Source: Sequoia sempervirens (taxonomy: Eukaryota; Streptophyta; Pinopsida; Cupressales; Cupressaceae). Taken from it: a stretch of 64,000 nucleotides of DNA. The number at the start of each line of letters is the position of its first letter. Position 1 is the first letter of the stretch. The translations under genes were made by a program, and so were the position numbers. The stretch covers positions 213,675,314-213,739,313 of the forward strand of contig VDFB02358134.1 of assembly GCA_007258455.2 (NCBI GenBank), in the 5' to 3' direction. This document shows positions 1 through 12,544 of the stretch, one piece after another. The notes under the pieces were generated by a model. That model ran no database searches and had not been told where the DNA came from. It saw nothing but the letters and a program-made list of their open reading frames with translations.

Positions 1-1060
1 CCTTTGTATTTGATCTTGCCACCAGTTTTCCATCTTTCCAAGTAGTATTGTAGGGCATGTCATGTAGTCTAGGTCTTTCATTTATGTATTGATTCTGATG
101 TCTATTTTAGGAAGGATTGGGGTTTTGTGGAATCCTAAGGTTGTCCCTTTTGCTAGTCATTCCTATAGCCTTTCTATTATTTTCAATGGTGAAAGTTTCC
201 TTTTATGCTTCAGACAAACTTCTAGGGAATTTGTTTCTAAGCTCATAGCCTATTTTTGGATCAAAAGCCTTCAAATAAATACTCAGAGCTACAAGATCAG
301 TTAATTTGGATCCATGTGATATTTTATTATAGAGCTTGGAGAACATTTTATTGAAATCATAGACTAACTCATTCTGATGTTTCTGAATACTTATTAGTTC
401 ATGTAGAGAAAACTCAGGAGCACATTAATTTCCATACTGCTCTAAAAATTGATTCTAAAATTCTGCTACAGAGATGAATGAAGCATTGAGCAAACTGTTA
501 AACCAATCCCTTTCTTCTTTAGTTAGGGACATCATGAACAACCTCATATTTGCATCCTCATGTTCCATACATATGTTTTGCACAAAGGAATTGAAGTTTC
601 TAATATGTTCTTTAGTTGTTGTGACATTATTCCCTATCAACTTTGGAACAGTGTTTCTCCAATTTCTATCAGCAGGGCCTATATACAATTGGTATCCTGA
701 TAGATCAAATTGTCTGCTTATGCTCATGGGGTTCAGTGGATAAGGATTGTGAGGTGGAGGAATGGGGTAATAATGATATCCCTATTGAGGTTGTTAATAC
801 ATATTTTGTTGGGGATTATTTGGAGGGTACTATTGTGGGACATGATGGTGTGGAATGTATCATTTTCCAGGTGGTGGAATGTTGGTATTGTGTAAGGGTG
901 CATTTTGTGGTACATGGTGTTGCATTGGCTAATTTGTTCTTCCAGCTATGTTATGGGGTGTTCCTGAGGAACTAGGACCACCTTTATTTTGAGATGACCC
1001 TTGTCTATTAGTATTGCTTCCTTTTTTATGAGGTGGGATATATTTGGGTGGCTTTGGTGC
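1..1060 (-). pseudogene. gag-like region of a minus-strand LTR retrotransposon (partial, decayed)
   Basis: Read on the minus strand, a proline- and glutamine-rich leader (about 1060-730) runs into a capsid-like domain. The best-preserved open stretch is 727-455, with a YIGPADRNW start and the pattern W..TVPKLIGN, EHI.NF, EDANMRLFMMSL, RDWFNSL typical of plant retrotransposon gag (short helices, acidic-rich middle, W[FY]..L near the end). Below 455 the same protein similarity continues through several in-frame stops to the window edge, so pol, if present, lies outside. It lies downstream of a coiled-coil ORF on the same strand (6000-3000), an order resembling Ogre/Tat elements that carry an extra ORF before gag. 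Family is inferred from pattern only. It looks non-functional. Confidence 0.6.
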
Positions 1061-3000
1061 ATTAACATCTAATTGGAATAGTTGTTGACTTAGATCAAGA
1101 CTCTTTTTTATCAGTTGTTGTCTTTCCTTGAGTTGTTCTTCCTACTATTGTATGTAGTCTTTTATTTCTTGAGTATTCATCCCCTCCCGATTGACAAAAG
1201 GAAAAGAATGAATTGTAGAGGCATACTAGACTTCTCCTTCTTATTGTGATGAAAATTTCTGATCATAATCACTTTGTATTCACTCCCCTTCTTCCTTCAA
1301 TTGGGAAACAAATTCATTTCTTTTATGTGGATCAATGTCGAGGTAAATAGGACAATTAGTGTTTTCTTATCCTAATGGAGTTTGGGGATCCTTGCATAGG
1401 TTATCTTCATAATGTCTGGACCAGTGCAATGGGTCAAAGCTATTATGCAATGTATGTGGTTGTTCAAATACATTCTCCTTATCACTGAATATTGTATCTT
1501 GTTTTTTAGATCTTGCTTTGTTCTTGTTTGTGTCAGACTTTGAAGTGGGGGATACATGTTTATCTTTCCACCTGACATTGTTCTTCTTGGGGCTCTCCTA
1601 ATGCAAAGATCTTCTACCATTCATGTTGGATGATATGGTATATCTTTGATTTTCAGTCTATTCTTTCTGATCTGATGTTCACTATATCAGTCATAAAATT
1701 TCTTCAGACCTTCCATGAGTAGGACAGTTTAGGGTTTTTGAGTGATTTTATTCTTTTTCTTAGCGAAGTCCCTAATCTATTTTGATTCTTTTGAATGACT
1801 ATGATGGAGGGGTTTGGGTTCAAAATTGGCTTGTTCCAGTAGAGTCAACAATCTGTTAGGTCTCAAAAGTGTAAGTTTTTAAACCATAAGAGGGTGTCAA
1901 TCTCTTAATACACCTCTAGCCCACGAATGAGGTAAACAAGGTTGATTACCTCCTACTCTTCATGCTCTACCAGACCTAGGTAGGTATACCTGAACAATAA
2001 GGAAGATTTAAAATTGGATGTGGTTCCTAAATTGGAAATCTACTCACTATGGCACATGAAGGTGGAGTAGATGCAAAGCTTTGATAGCTAATTCCTATTG
2101 AAATCATTTGAGAATTAAAGATTGTGAATTGTATTTTGTATGTAATATCCTAAGTATGACTAGTGCCTACTCCTATTGGGTGAATGGAGTGAATGAGTGG
2201 GTGGTGATTATGGAATGGATACATATTTGTAAGATAAGAAATCCTATTGTAAAACTTAACTCGAATTACTAGGCACTTGAGATGTCTGCACCTTGTACAA
2301 ATGTACAAGATTGTTTATTATAGTGTTCTTTAATAGTCCTAGTGATATCCCCTCAAGTTACTGTGAAAGTATGAAAGGATTTTGAATTCTTGAGTTAATG
2401 GAAACCAGTCAAAAAAAATTATTTAAAACAATTTTAACCCTAAGCAGAGACCAATTAAAGTAAACTATCGAAAAGGATTTTAATTCTCATCAACTTAGAA
2501 ACCAATCAGCTCTTTCACACAGTAAGAGAAAATGTGCTCTAATAAATCATGCATATTTAAATAACTTGAATAGACCACTTTGGAGACAACAAAGTAATAA
2601 ATGAGCATGAAAATCGGCATGTAATTGAACACTAAAAAATGAATTACGATTTATATATAGTCTGCTCCATTGTATTACTTCAAAATATAAGCATTATAAT
2701 AGAAGTCTTTGAAATATGGTATGGATGGGTGAATTATGCAATCTATCTTCTTACTAATGCCTACTCTAATGGAATGAAATGTGATTATGATAATGATGAT
2801 ATCAAAATCAAGCCCTATTTTCCCTATTTTTTATGGGAAGCAACAAGCTTCAGGCCGTTTATAAAATTCACATTGTTTCATAAATAAAACATAATTAGCA
2901 TAAACATGAAAATATTAAGAGTTTTTTGGTGAATGCACTATAGTCTGTTAATCTCCAGCAAGAGCCTGTGGTCATCTAGGACCTATTCAAGGCTCATACA
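1061..3000. other. spacer of the minus-strand element, no recognisable gene
   Basis: AT-rich sequence between the gag-like region and the coiled-coil ORF. Short minus-strand frames (for example 1620-1372) show no motif I recognise. Parts just above 1060 may be the gag leader; the rest could be an untranslated or intron-like spacer. Confidence 0.4.
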
Positions 3001-6000
3001 CCATGATCATGTATCCAAAACCATCAAACCCTAACCCTTGTTACTCATCTCCTACTTGACCTGTGCAATAAACAAGTTGATCTTCGACAAATGCTCCATA
3101 TACCCACTTTTGGCATGAGTTTCTGTATTATGTATAATATCTTTCATCACATACTCCAACTTGAAGATTCTTCCTAGTTGTTGATGTGTTATTTTAAGCA
3201 CTTCATCTTCATCATTGATTGCATCAAGAACAACTGGTAAATAGTTGGCTATTTCATCCTTCCATGTATCCTAATATTTCAATTTTGTTTCCTCAAAGAA
3301 ATTGGGTAAGGTCATACTCAGTGGCTGATGAAAGTCACTTAACTCCTGTGTCAGGATGTTGTGGAAGTCCTTATGAGCTTTCATGAGTTCCTAGTATTCT
3401 TGTAGCACAGTAGAGTTATCCTCCTTTTTTGCAATAATGTGAGACTCCACTTCCTTCATTTTATCACTCAATCTAGTGTTTTCCAATAGTGTTGCATATG
3501 TTTTATCATGAATATGCCATAATTGTTCAACATGCTTATTCATATCTTTGAGTTTCATGTAGACTATTTCTGATGCCATTTCAAAGGTATTGGTTTTGAG
3601 CTTTCCCTATAACTCTTCTTGTTCCTTCTGCACTTTCTCCTGTCAGTGTTTCCAATAGGTAGTTTCTAACATTGCTTCTAGCACTTTTCTCCTATGTTAA
3701 ATTAGTGGATAATAGAGCCCTGAAGAAGAAGGCAGTCTATCCCTGTAGCTGATTAACTCCTATTTTAACCTTTCATTCTCTTCTGTTAGTCCCCTATTAT
3801 CCCTTACCAGGTTTTGAATCTGATCCTTTGTGAATTTGGCCACATTCAAACTCAAATCAACAATTTCCATGGAATTTGTTTCTACTACTCTTTGCACCAA
3901 AATATGACCAAAATTTTGATCATGATCAACTAGGGAAGGCTTTTATCCTAGTGAATAGAGTGCCCATATCTACAAAGTAGTATTATCAGGATTCAATCTT
4001 GATCTAGTGTAGATATTGTCACCAGCTTCATTTTTCAAGTGCAAGGTTTTATTTTTTCTCTTTAGAAAACTATCAAATATAATGGCCAAGCTGATGTCTC
4101 ATCCTGGAAGGAGCATAACCCCGAATTCTTTCAACAATGCTCTTCCTCTTTTAGCAGTCATTTTTTTCATCTCTATCAATTTTAGGCTAAAGTTATTTTA
4201 AAGCATATGCTTCCTTCTTAGGGTCAATGTCCTTCAACCTCTCCCTCACCACCTTTCCTTTATATTCATAGATGAAAGATTTAAATTCAGGAGTCTAGAA
4301 AAAGGCATCATCTACATTGAACTCTTGATTGGCTTGATTTCTCACATCATCATATAACTCATTAGAATCTTGAAAGTTGATTACACTCCTTTCTAGTGGC
4401 ATTTCATATTATGAAATGACAAGAGCGTTGATCTATGTGACCTTTTCTTCCCCTTCAGCATCCTCTTAAACCATCATTGGGGTATTAATTGAGAAGCCTA
4501 CCTCTGGGGTAGATTGTGGTGACAAGTGGCCCAATGGTGTTATATTTTATGCTTTCCTCCTAGAGCCAACACTTATTCTCTTTTGAAATGCCACCAAAGG
4601 GACATCTTTTATTAATTCTTCCTCATGTTGAAGCAATTGCTCAACTCTTTCCATGGAGTCTTGGATTTCATGAAAAGCTTCCACATAAGATGGGTTAGTG
4701 TTCAACCTCTAGGTCTCAGCCATAACAATTCTATTGTATGTATTTGATCTCATGATCGCCTGACTATCCTCACAGTTCCTGATAACATCATCAACATCAA
4801 ACTCATGCTCATATCCTTTCAATTTTTGAGAAATTTTGGCAGATCACATATAAAGTGCTCAGGGTCAAAATTCTTCCTCTTATTTCCAACCAGAAAGCCA
4901 TAATAATTTAACTTTCTTCCAACAAGGTCATGCCCTGAATCAGAAATAATAGTGAAATCACCAAAGCACACAGTAGAAGGCATGAAGGTTTTCCTTTGTA
5001 TAGCTTTTTCAGATGCATGAAGGTTGAATAAGACAATTGTCTTCTAATCTCAAGATAAGCAACTCTATCAGGCACAGTCTTAGGTAGTAAATATGGTGTT
5101 GCCTCAAATCCATAGATTCTAATGACAGTACAATCTGCAAACGTATACCAATATCCCCAATTGTGGTTTATCTTTCCATCATGGAATTTCTCCTTTGGTC
5201 AGAGAAACCTCTATGCTTTTGGGGATAGATTATAGTCACATTTGTGGCCAAGCAATTTATATAAAGGTTTAACAAAATGTTCCTCAAAGTACAAGTAGTG
5301 GGATCTCCCACATCTACTATCCCAAATTGATGTCCACATTTGCACTTGTCTATAATTACCATCACTATCCAGATCTTTTACTCTCAATTCTTCACCCAAT
5401 ATCCCCATCACCTAGACCTCATACAGTATCATATGCATAAGAAGTGAATAGTGTTTGAAATTGATAGCTTCACTGTTATTCTTAATAGTATTAAGAGTGT
5501 TATTAATGGCCTTAGATAGATACTTTGCATAGTCATAGGGCTTGGCATATTGACTCTGAATGTCCATGGCCAGAACCATGGTAGCTATAGTCATGTTAAC
5601 AGGAGCCTCAACTTGCAATACTTGGCCAGCTAAATAGTACGTGTACTGATAGTATTATTCAAACAATTCTACAGAGAATGGGGGATTTTCATTATTTGCA
5701 AACCGCATGGGTTGATTTTCTAGGCCTTTGGGTATATGCAGAGGCAACTTCCACCTCTTGTAGCTCATATCCATTGAGCGATACTCTTCCAACAAGTCTC
5801 TAAGTCATAATTTCATTTTCAAAGAAGTGTCCAATTGGAAAACCATACAAATATAATCCCTTGTTATGATCATAAATTGTGACCCATCATGCAAATGAAT
5901 TGCCCTTGTTTTGGGATTATAATTTTTTTCCAATGCTTTAATTAATTCTACGTTCACAAAAACATTTGGCATTACTAGTTTCCCTAAATTTAAATTTCAT
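3001..6000 (-). pseudogene. extra ORF of the minus-strand element, coiled-coil rich, broken
   Basis: On the minus strand, protein-like sequence can be followed from about 6000 to 3000 in pieces: an N-terminal part near 6000-5640 (KLVMPNVFVNVELIKALEKN), then 5618-5412, 5411-5211, a stretch near 4990-4820 (GHDLVGRKLNYYGFLVGN), and a C-terminal heptad-rich part around 3900-3050 with many E, K, L and D residues (for example VESHIIAKKEDNS). Stops and frameshifts separate the pieces. I do not recognise the protein family. Long coiled-coil ORFs of unknown function accompany some large plant Ty3/gypsy elements, and its position upstream of gag on the same strand fits an Ogre-like ORF1. A role in particle assembly or RNA handling is only a guess. 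Confidence 0.45.
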
Positions 6001-6640
6001 GGGTTCGAGACTAGGCTATATCTGTACTTATTGCTATAATGATATATGAACAAATCATAGCCTCTATGTGGAGTCCATACATCTCCCAAATTCTTATGCT
6101 TGTCCTCTAGGGTCTCACATGATGGGTTTAACTGAGCTATTCTTCATGCTTTTGGCCCAGACCCAAGACACTACTCTATTATGTCTTGATTTAGAGGTCT
6201 ACTTTCAATTTTTTGTCTCTTTGCTCTTGTCTTCTCTAGGGTTTTATCCATTTTAACCCTAACGTTGTTGTACTTTAATCTATATTAAAAAAATTACATT
6301 CAGTTGAGCCAAGGTGTACTTACTTGAGTGAACGCCGAGAATTCTGAGTTGATTTCTTTCGTCCAACTCCATCCTCTAGTTGCTTAGCCACAATGTGTAG
6401 TTAATTATTGTTTCTTAGAGGCTGAATTTATCGAATTTTAGCACATTTGAGCCTACTCTTATTCATAAATGGGGCTCGTACCACTCTTCCTATCAACTTG
6501 CATATTAATGGCAATTGTCTCTTTAATGACTTAATCCATCAAATCAATTTGGTGACAATTATTTCATATTTTTTCGATGAGATTCTAATCACAACGTCTA
6601 TATATCTCTTTAATATCCTTGGCTATCTTTTGAGAAATGT
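6001..6640. other. AT-rich DNA without recognised feature
   Basis: Lies between the coiled-coil ORF and the mirrored-motif block. It may be the 5' untranslated part of the minus-strand element, but I found no primer-binding site. Confidence 0.3.
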
Positions 6641-7400
6641 CTAAGAGACATTCAGGTTTCTCTCATCGATATTGCAATGTCTCTTCGACATTTACTTCTC
6701 AGTTTTCTCCCTTATAGTTTTGTTTTTTGTTGATGAGACTGGTGGATTTATTTTGCTGACAAGCTTGTCTCCTCGACATGTCTTTATTTCTTCCCCTGGT
6801 GATAATATTTTCTAATGATGTTAGATGTGACTTTGTTATGTCGGGGAGACCCATGGTCACCTCTCTCTGACGTCCCTTAGTCTCATAGATAACTTGTGCC
6901 TGAATGTCGAGGAAACTTTTGATGATGTCTTCTTGATATTTTATATCTCCTCAACATATCATTTTAGGATGTCGATGAGACCTCATCTAGTGTATGATTG
7001 ATGTCTCTATGTCTTGCCAATATTTTTCTCCTTAAGTGTCAAAGAGACTTCCTTGCTTCTCTCTTTGATATGTCGATGTCTCTCTAATATTGCCATTCAT
7101 TCGTGCTATTCTACCAGTGATTTATCATTTATTTTATGATGATCCTTGGTGTCAAAGAGATGTTTTTTTGTTTCCTGAATGTTGAATGCTTCATATGATT
7201 TGTCGATGAGACATGTTAGACTCTCTCCTCGACATGTCCAAGTCTCTTATACAATATCATTCTTTAGGCTGGCGGTAAGACATTTTGAATATGTCTCTTA
7301 GACATTCAGGAGTCTCATCTACATCTCTTATTGGCCATTTCTGCTTGTGTCGAAGAGACTATGGTGAGTCTCTCTCCGATATAGCATTGTCTTGGTGACA
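6640..7400. repeat. block of short mirrored motifs (TGTCGANGAGAC / GTCTCNTCGACA)
   Basis: About a dozen variants of a 12-bp motif occur in both orientations at irregular spacing of some 30-70 bp. Examples are TCTCTTCGACAT near 6680, CTCCTCGACATGTC near 6768, GATGTCGATGAGACC near 6968, TGTCGATGAGACATG near 7199 and CTCCTCGACATGTCC near 7222. Neighbouring copies are often reverse complements, so pairs can form imperfect hairpins. No coding potential is seen. It lies upstream of the minus-strand element's first ORF, so it could be part of its LTR or leader. Confidence 0.55.
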
Positions 7401-7590
7401 TGCCATGTGCTACTAGGAGAAATTTTCAGGTAGGGACTTCATTTTATTGTAATGATCAAAGTCCTTATTTTGGTATTTTATATTAATGTCAATTACTGTG
7501 AAATGGAGATGCAGCATATAGTGGATGTGGGAGGATGAGTGAAAATGGAGGTGTGTAGAACAACCAATGTGGATTTTTTTACTCCAACAG

Positions 7591-8010
7591 GATGGACAGC
7601 GAAGATTACTTAAATTTGATGACAAACTATGATATGCCTGTCATGGAGCTAGATCCGAAAATGATAAGGCCATACTTCCATAAAAAGATGGAGCAAGGGG
7701 CAGAAAACTCACTAACGCCAAACTTAATGGATTTTGCTTCTAGGGAATTCATTCAGTCTGAATAGGTAATTAAGGCCATGCCAAAATGCAATAAGAACTA
7801 GGAACAAATCACTAGCAGATCTAAGAAGTTGACCTTCCAAGCTCTTCAATCTAATACCATGGAGTGGAACAAGCTTTAGGTGTTGATTGGAAATTTTTTG
7901 GAGTATGCCACTCTTCAGAAGAATGAGGGAAAGCCAGCTATAGATGATGATTTCTTGATAGTATAAGCTGAGAAAAAGAAGGTAGTCACTAGAAGACAAA
8001 ACTGCTACAG
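7591..8010 (+). pseudogene. truncated 3' end of the element-A extra ORF
   Basis: From GATGGACA at 7591 this stretch matches 21845-22261, the last part of the extra ORF inside element A, with only scattered differences (shared protein words include DMPVMELDP and RPYFHKKMEQG). It then runs without a break into the left LTR, just as the internal copy runs into the right LTR. The match stops sharply at 7591, preceded by a pyrimidine run ending in CAG. This makes the left LTR look like the 3' LTR of an upstream, mostly lost copy as well as the 5' LTR of element A. In-frame stops are present. Confidence 0.85.
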
Positions 8011-9056
8011 TGTCAGGGCACTACAACAAAAATACGAATGAGACAAAATTATATTTTATATTAGTAAAGTTTTTGGGATAGGTGAAACCCTAATGTAAAA
8101 TGAATCTTAGCCACACATTAATGAGAGTAAATCATGGCCATTCATTTAACTTTTGGAAAACTATAAATTGGGGGTCTCCTCTCATTTTCAAGAGAGAGTT
8201 GAGTTGTTCTAAAGACATGCTACAAAAATTTCAATAGAATTTCATTGCTTTTGGTGGATTATTGTGTTTCTCACATGTTGCATGATTCATCTTCTCGCAT
8301 TTGATAGATTTAGATAGATTTACTTTGTTGTTCTAGGTGCTTTCAAGTAGTTTTAGTAGTTTAGTTCATGTTGTTCATTGATATTGAAGAATGTTATGGT
8401 GTTGATGCTTTCCATGTTCATGTTTTTTGTTGGTTATTGATGATGAACATCAATGTAAATCTAGTCTAAACATGCATTCATTGTTGCACATAAAATTTCA
8501 TCTTTTATTCATGCTTTATGGTGAATGAATAGTTGAAAATCTACACACCTTAGAAGATAGCACTAGTTTCATGAGACTGTATGATTGTTTGGTTAATTGG
8601 AACTTGGTTATAGGAAGGTTGTCCATTGTAGCATCATCCATTGTCACTGTTCATCAGTAGTTGCAGGTCTATGAACTCTTACCTCCCTTTTCCCTTTTGA
8701 CCTTTCTTTGAAATAGTAGTTTAGGAAAAGTTCTAGCATCATTGTAAAGCTAAATCTAACGTTATCCATGGAGTTTTAGACTATTGTTTTGAACTTGCAG
8801 TAATTGCACATCACTTCTAGAATCTCATGTACTCCATTTGAAGATCCAATATCCTTCCAACTTAGCAATTTTCCATGCCCCTTGTGATTACCAGCAAATC
8901 ACATCAATTCACTGAGTTGTTTTTGCAAGTCATGACCTGATACCCGAGAGACCTTGGGGTAATTTTCTATAACTTGTTTGTAGGAAGTTTCCTTTCAAGA
9001 GAGGTAGTGCACTTGTGTGCTGCCTATGTTGAGAAGTGCAAAAACACCCATCAACA
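8011..9056 (+). repeat. left LTR of element A
   Basis: 1046 bp, TG...CA ends with short TGT/ACA inverted termini. It aligns along its whole length with 22262-23303. A TATA-like TATAAATT lies at 8162-8169, where the right copy has TATAAATA. The 3' boundary is fixed by loss of similarity after ATCAACA and by the primer-binding site four bases later. Confidence 0.87.
8162..8169 (+). promoter_or_regulatory. TATA-like box in left LTR
   Basis: TATAAATT about 150 bp into the LTR, the expected U3 position. The right LTR has the better TATAAATA at 22410-22417, so this copy seems mutated at the last base. Confidence 0.6.
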
Positions 9057-9060
9057 GAAC

Positions 9061-9078
9061 TGGCGCTAGAAGGAGGGC
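9061..9078 (+). other. primer-binding site of element A
   Basis: TGGCGCTAGAAGGAGGGC begins four bases after the left LTR. TGGCGC starts are usual for plant Ty3/gypsy elements of the Tat/Athila group, which prime on a tRNA 3' end (..GCGCCA). The exact tRNA was not determined. Confidence 0.75.
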
Positions 9079-9471
9079 CTCCCTTTTGATAAGATGGATT
9101 GAATTGGTTCCTTCTCCCCTAATAGGTTCCAAGAGTGTTAAGATGTACACCAAACAAAGGGGAATTCCAAGAGCTACCACCCCCTACCAAGGATAAGAGA
9201 GCCAAAAGTGGGGAAGCATCCTCCTCCACCTCATCCATTCCACCCACTTCACCTCCATCCTCACCTCATCCTTCCATCCATTCGCCCCACTCTCCCCCTT
9301 CCCTTCCAACACCCACTTCCTCTTCTTAACCACTCTGAACTGCCTTCCAGTTGTCCATCTCCCACAGTCAAGGTGTTGCTCCTCTTCCAGCACATCTAAT
9401 CCAAGGCGCTGCCTCAAGTGTTGTTGCAGCCCCAAGTTACCATTGCACAACCACAACCTTTGCCTCCCATC

Positions 9472-10804
9472 ATGGCTTGGCTAGGTAACAATCCTTCTCC
9501 TCTATCTTTCAATGACTATTATGACATGCCAAAGAACTTAGAAGGATTTTGCATGAAGTTCCATCCTCATGATATGTAGAGGATAGAAACAGAGCACATC
9601 AAGATATTTCAAATAGCCTTGAAAGACATGCAAATAAATCATGAAGAAATGTCTTGTCAGCTCTTTCCTTACTCCTTGGGGAAAGAGGCCTTCTATTGGT
9701 ACATCAACTTGCCAACTAGATCCATCACCTCCTGGAATTGATTAAAGAACTCCTTCCTACAGAAATACAAGATTCCAATTAGCCCTTTAGAATTGTATCA
9801 ACAATTCATGTCCATTCAAAGGGAATTCAATGAACCAATCAGCTCCTACAATGATCGGTTTCATCGTGCTTACATGAGATTGCAAGCTCCATATGTGGTT
9901 GATGATGCCTCTGCTCGATTGGTCTATTATGCTACCTTAGACAACCTTATGTCTGTACTAGTAAAAAGAATGTGCCCGTCGCCTGGAGGTAGTCATAGCA
10001 AGCATGGATTTGGGATAAAATTCTCTGGGTCTGCTACCCTCTTTGGGGCCAACTGCTCATCCAATGTAGATCCAAGGACTCACCCAAGCTCTGGCACATC
10101 AAACGCCACTCATGAATCAAGTCCCACAGCTACCAATGGTACCTCATCTAGGACAGCCATTGAGTCAAGAACCTCCAGTGCCCCGCTACTTGTAGCCACC
10201 ACAATAGCAAGTTTATCCTTAGCAACCTCAAGCTCCTACATACTTGCAGGGACCTGAATTTCCACTTGTTCAGTAGAATCAACTAGCAGTTTAGCCGATC
10301 TTCCTCTAGAATCAAGCACTGCCATCTAACAACACAGAGAAGGATCGGATTGATGAATTGACGGAGATGATTAAGAATATTTCAATAGAGATGACACACC
10401 TAAGGAATTGGAACAATCAACTGCAAGCCTCCCAAAGAAGCATTCAAGCCAATCTCAATTAGGATAACAGGGACAATCGAGATGTGTGTGCTTCTTCTAA
10501 GCAGAATTATGAGAGAAGTCAAAGATGTAACCAAGGCTTCGAAAGGAGACCTTCACAAAGACAAAATTGGACGTGGAACACAAGACCAAACAATGGAGGC
10601 ATTCCCACCCCTCTTGATCATCCAGCTAGTGTAGATAAGACTATGAGTGGAGTATACTTAGTTGAGGCAGCCTTGTCCGGGTGGTGCCGCATTCACAAGA
10701 TGAATAGGCATTCTGAATTGGATTCCCTAAGTTCCAAACAACCATCGAGATCTTTCAAGTGGAAATTCAAAATCTTGTATATGGTGTTGGTTGCAGAGAC
10801 ATAG
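9472..10804 (+). pseudogene. gag of element A (capsid plus degenerate zinc knuckle)
   Basis: Starting at ATG 9472 (MAWLGNNPSPLSF), the frame encodes a retrotransposon gag domain: F.MKFHPHDM, ALKDMQINHEEMSCQLFPYSLGKEAFYWYINL, then FLQKYKIPISPLELYQQF and an open stretch 9793-10257 (QREFNEPISSYNDRFHRA). In-frame stops occur at 9577-9579 and 9739-9741. After 10257 the frame shifts; at about 10670-10730 the phrase GWCRIHKMNRHSELDS matches the C-x2-H-x4-H-x4-C knuckle of this element group, with the last Cys replaced by Ser. The preceding 9079-9471 is a CT/CCA-rich leader. Gag would form the particle and package RNA; this copy cannot make a full protein. Confidence 0.8.
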
Positions 10805-11590
10805 TCCCATCCAAACCATATGACTCTTCAGTGCTAGTGGTCAACCAAGCTCCTTTCCCGAGAAGTGAGAGTAATGCACCCAAAAAGGAGATCATTGCCC
10901 CAAAGGAAAAAGAAGCAAAAGAGGTAAGCAATGAAGGCCCTCTATCTCAGCTTTTTAATTTAGTAGACAATGGTCCAGTAGATGAAGAAGAGTCCCATGA
11001 GAATGAGGTCCAAATGTTTCTTCAAAGGGAAACTCCTTATAATTTGAGAAATAGACAAGTAGGTGGCCCTTTTACGACCTCTACGCCACCCAACAACTTT
11101 AACACTCTGCTTGACCCAAATGCTATCAACAACCTAGGTTACCCTCATGTGCCCACCTAGCACTTCAACAGGAATAGGCAATCAAATCCAAATCAGACCC
11201 AAAACCAACCCACTAGCTCCTCTCAAGGTAAATCCTTTGAAGTTGAAATTGAGCAAATGAGTGAATACATGGTTGAAGAATTTAAGGTCAAGATAAGCCT
11301 ATCCACCTTCGAGCTATTCAGAGTCCCAATATTTAGAAATTTTTTTTGTAGGATTCTTAATGGAACTTCCCCCTCCAGATCAACCCAAGAGCTGCCTGCC
11401 AAAAGAGTCTCCTTTAATGAGTCACAAAATGAGCCAGTAATCAAGGAAATTCTAGGAAGGAAGATAGATAAGCCCACAAATCAGCAAACGGGTAAACAAC
11501 CGGCCAAGGAGAAAAACCAACCACAAACCAAGGATAAGGCCAATGATAAAGACAAGGCTCAAGTAGCTCAGGCAGATACACCTATGGGCT
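10805..11590 (+). pseudogene. gag-protease linker of element A
   Basis: Charged, proline- and Lys/Glu-rich sequence in the gag frame (open stretches 10759-11160 and 11257-11598, for example PKKEIIAPKEKEAKEVSNEG and KEKNQPQTKDKANDKDKAQ). Low complexity and lack of motifs suggest a flexible linker between nucleocapsid and protease. Confidence 0.55.
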
Positions 11591-12210
11591 TGTTCTAGGG
11601 GAAGTTAGAAACTCCCCCCTTCTTAACCACTATCAGGATATTTGGAAAGAACCTGCATAATTGCCTGCTCGATTCAGGAGCATTGGCTATTGTCATGCCT
11701 CTTGTTGTATGCAAAGCTCTAGGAATATTCCCAACTCCCTCTTGATGAAAGGTGATCCAATTGGATAAAATGAAAGTTAATATAGTTGGTGAAATCAACA
11801 AGATACCTATGCAATTTTTTGTTGATCCAAGGGTGCAGCAAGTCATTGATATCCAAGTTACTGATATCCTGGACACGTATGGCATAATACTAGGAAGGGA
11901 CTTCACCTAGGCATTGAATGGATATGTTGAGATTGACTTTTCCCACTTATGGTTGCCATGCAAAGTGCCGCCAAACTAGATCTATATCGATTGGGAGCCA
12001 CATATGAAATTCATGATCACCAAGTATAACAACACAAATGAGGTACAGTTCGTTGAAACAGAGTTGGGAAACTATTGTCCTGTAGCATATCAGGAGGAAC
12101 TAGAATTCTAGGAAGAGGAAGTGACTGAAGAGGTTCTCCTCATGTTATGCATTCCTCCTATTAACTTAGCCTACACACTTCAAAGCATCGAAATGTTGAT
12201 CGAATGATGA
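11591..12210 (+). pseudogene. aspartic protease of element A
   Basis: The active-site loop LLDSGALAIVMP has D at 11671-11673, followed by S and G, matching the canonical LIDSGASINIMP-type loop. About 70 residues later comes IILGRDF (near 11887-11910), the usual conserved segment near the C terminus of retropepsins. Stops follow at 11908 and further on. Retroviral-type proteases act as dimers to process Gag-Pol. The catalytic triad is intact here but the frame is broken on both sides. Confidence 0.78.
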
Positions 12211-12544
12211 AGAATCCTATGAGGATAGCAATCTGGGACTATTAGATGGATTCCAAGATTTTATGGGAAAATGTGTGCAATATCATCTCAGCTTAGGAGC
12301 AAGAATGGACTTTCAAGAGCTCCTATTACCCAGTTGGTGTTGGGTGCATAATGTTGCCCATTTAAAATTTGAATGTTGTATGTGCCAGACAACAATTGAG
12401 CACATAAGAGGACAAGTCACACCAAAAGAGGAACTCCAAATAGGACAGTTGAACCAAAGCTATGTTGAATCTATGCCTTCACTTAAGGATGTTGAGGCAA
12501 GTGTCCAACCTAGAGAAGAAGTCTGTCCTATTGGTTCCAAATCC

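Noticed and set aside
9135..9456. Proline/serine-rich short frames after the element A primer site
   Set aside because: They overlap on both strands in a CCA/CT-rich leader and are likely untranslated gag leader.
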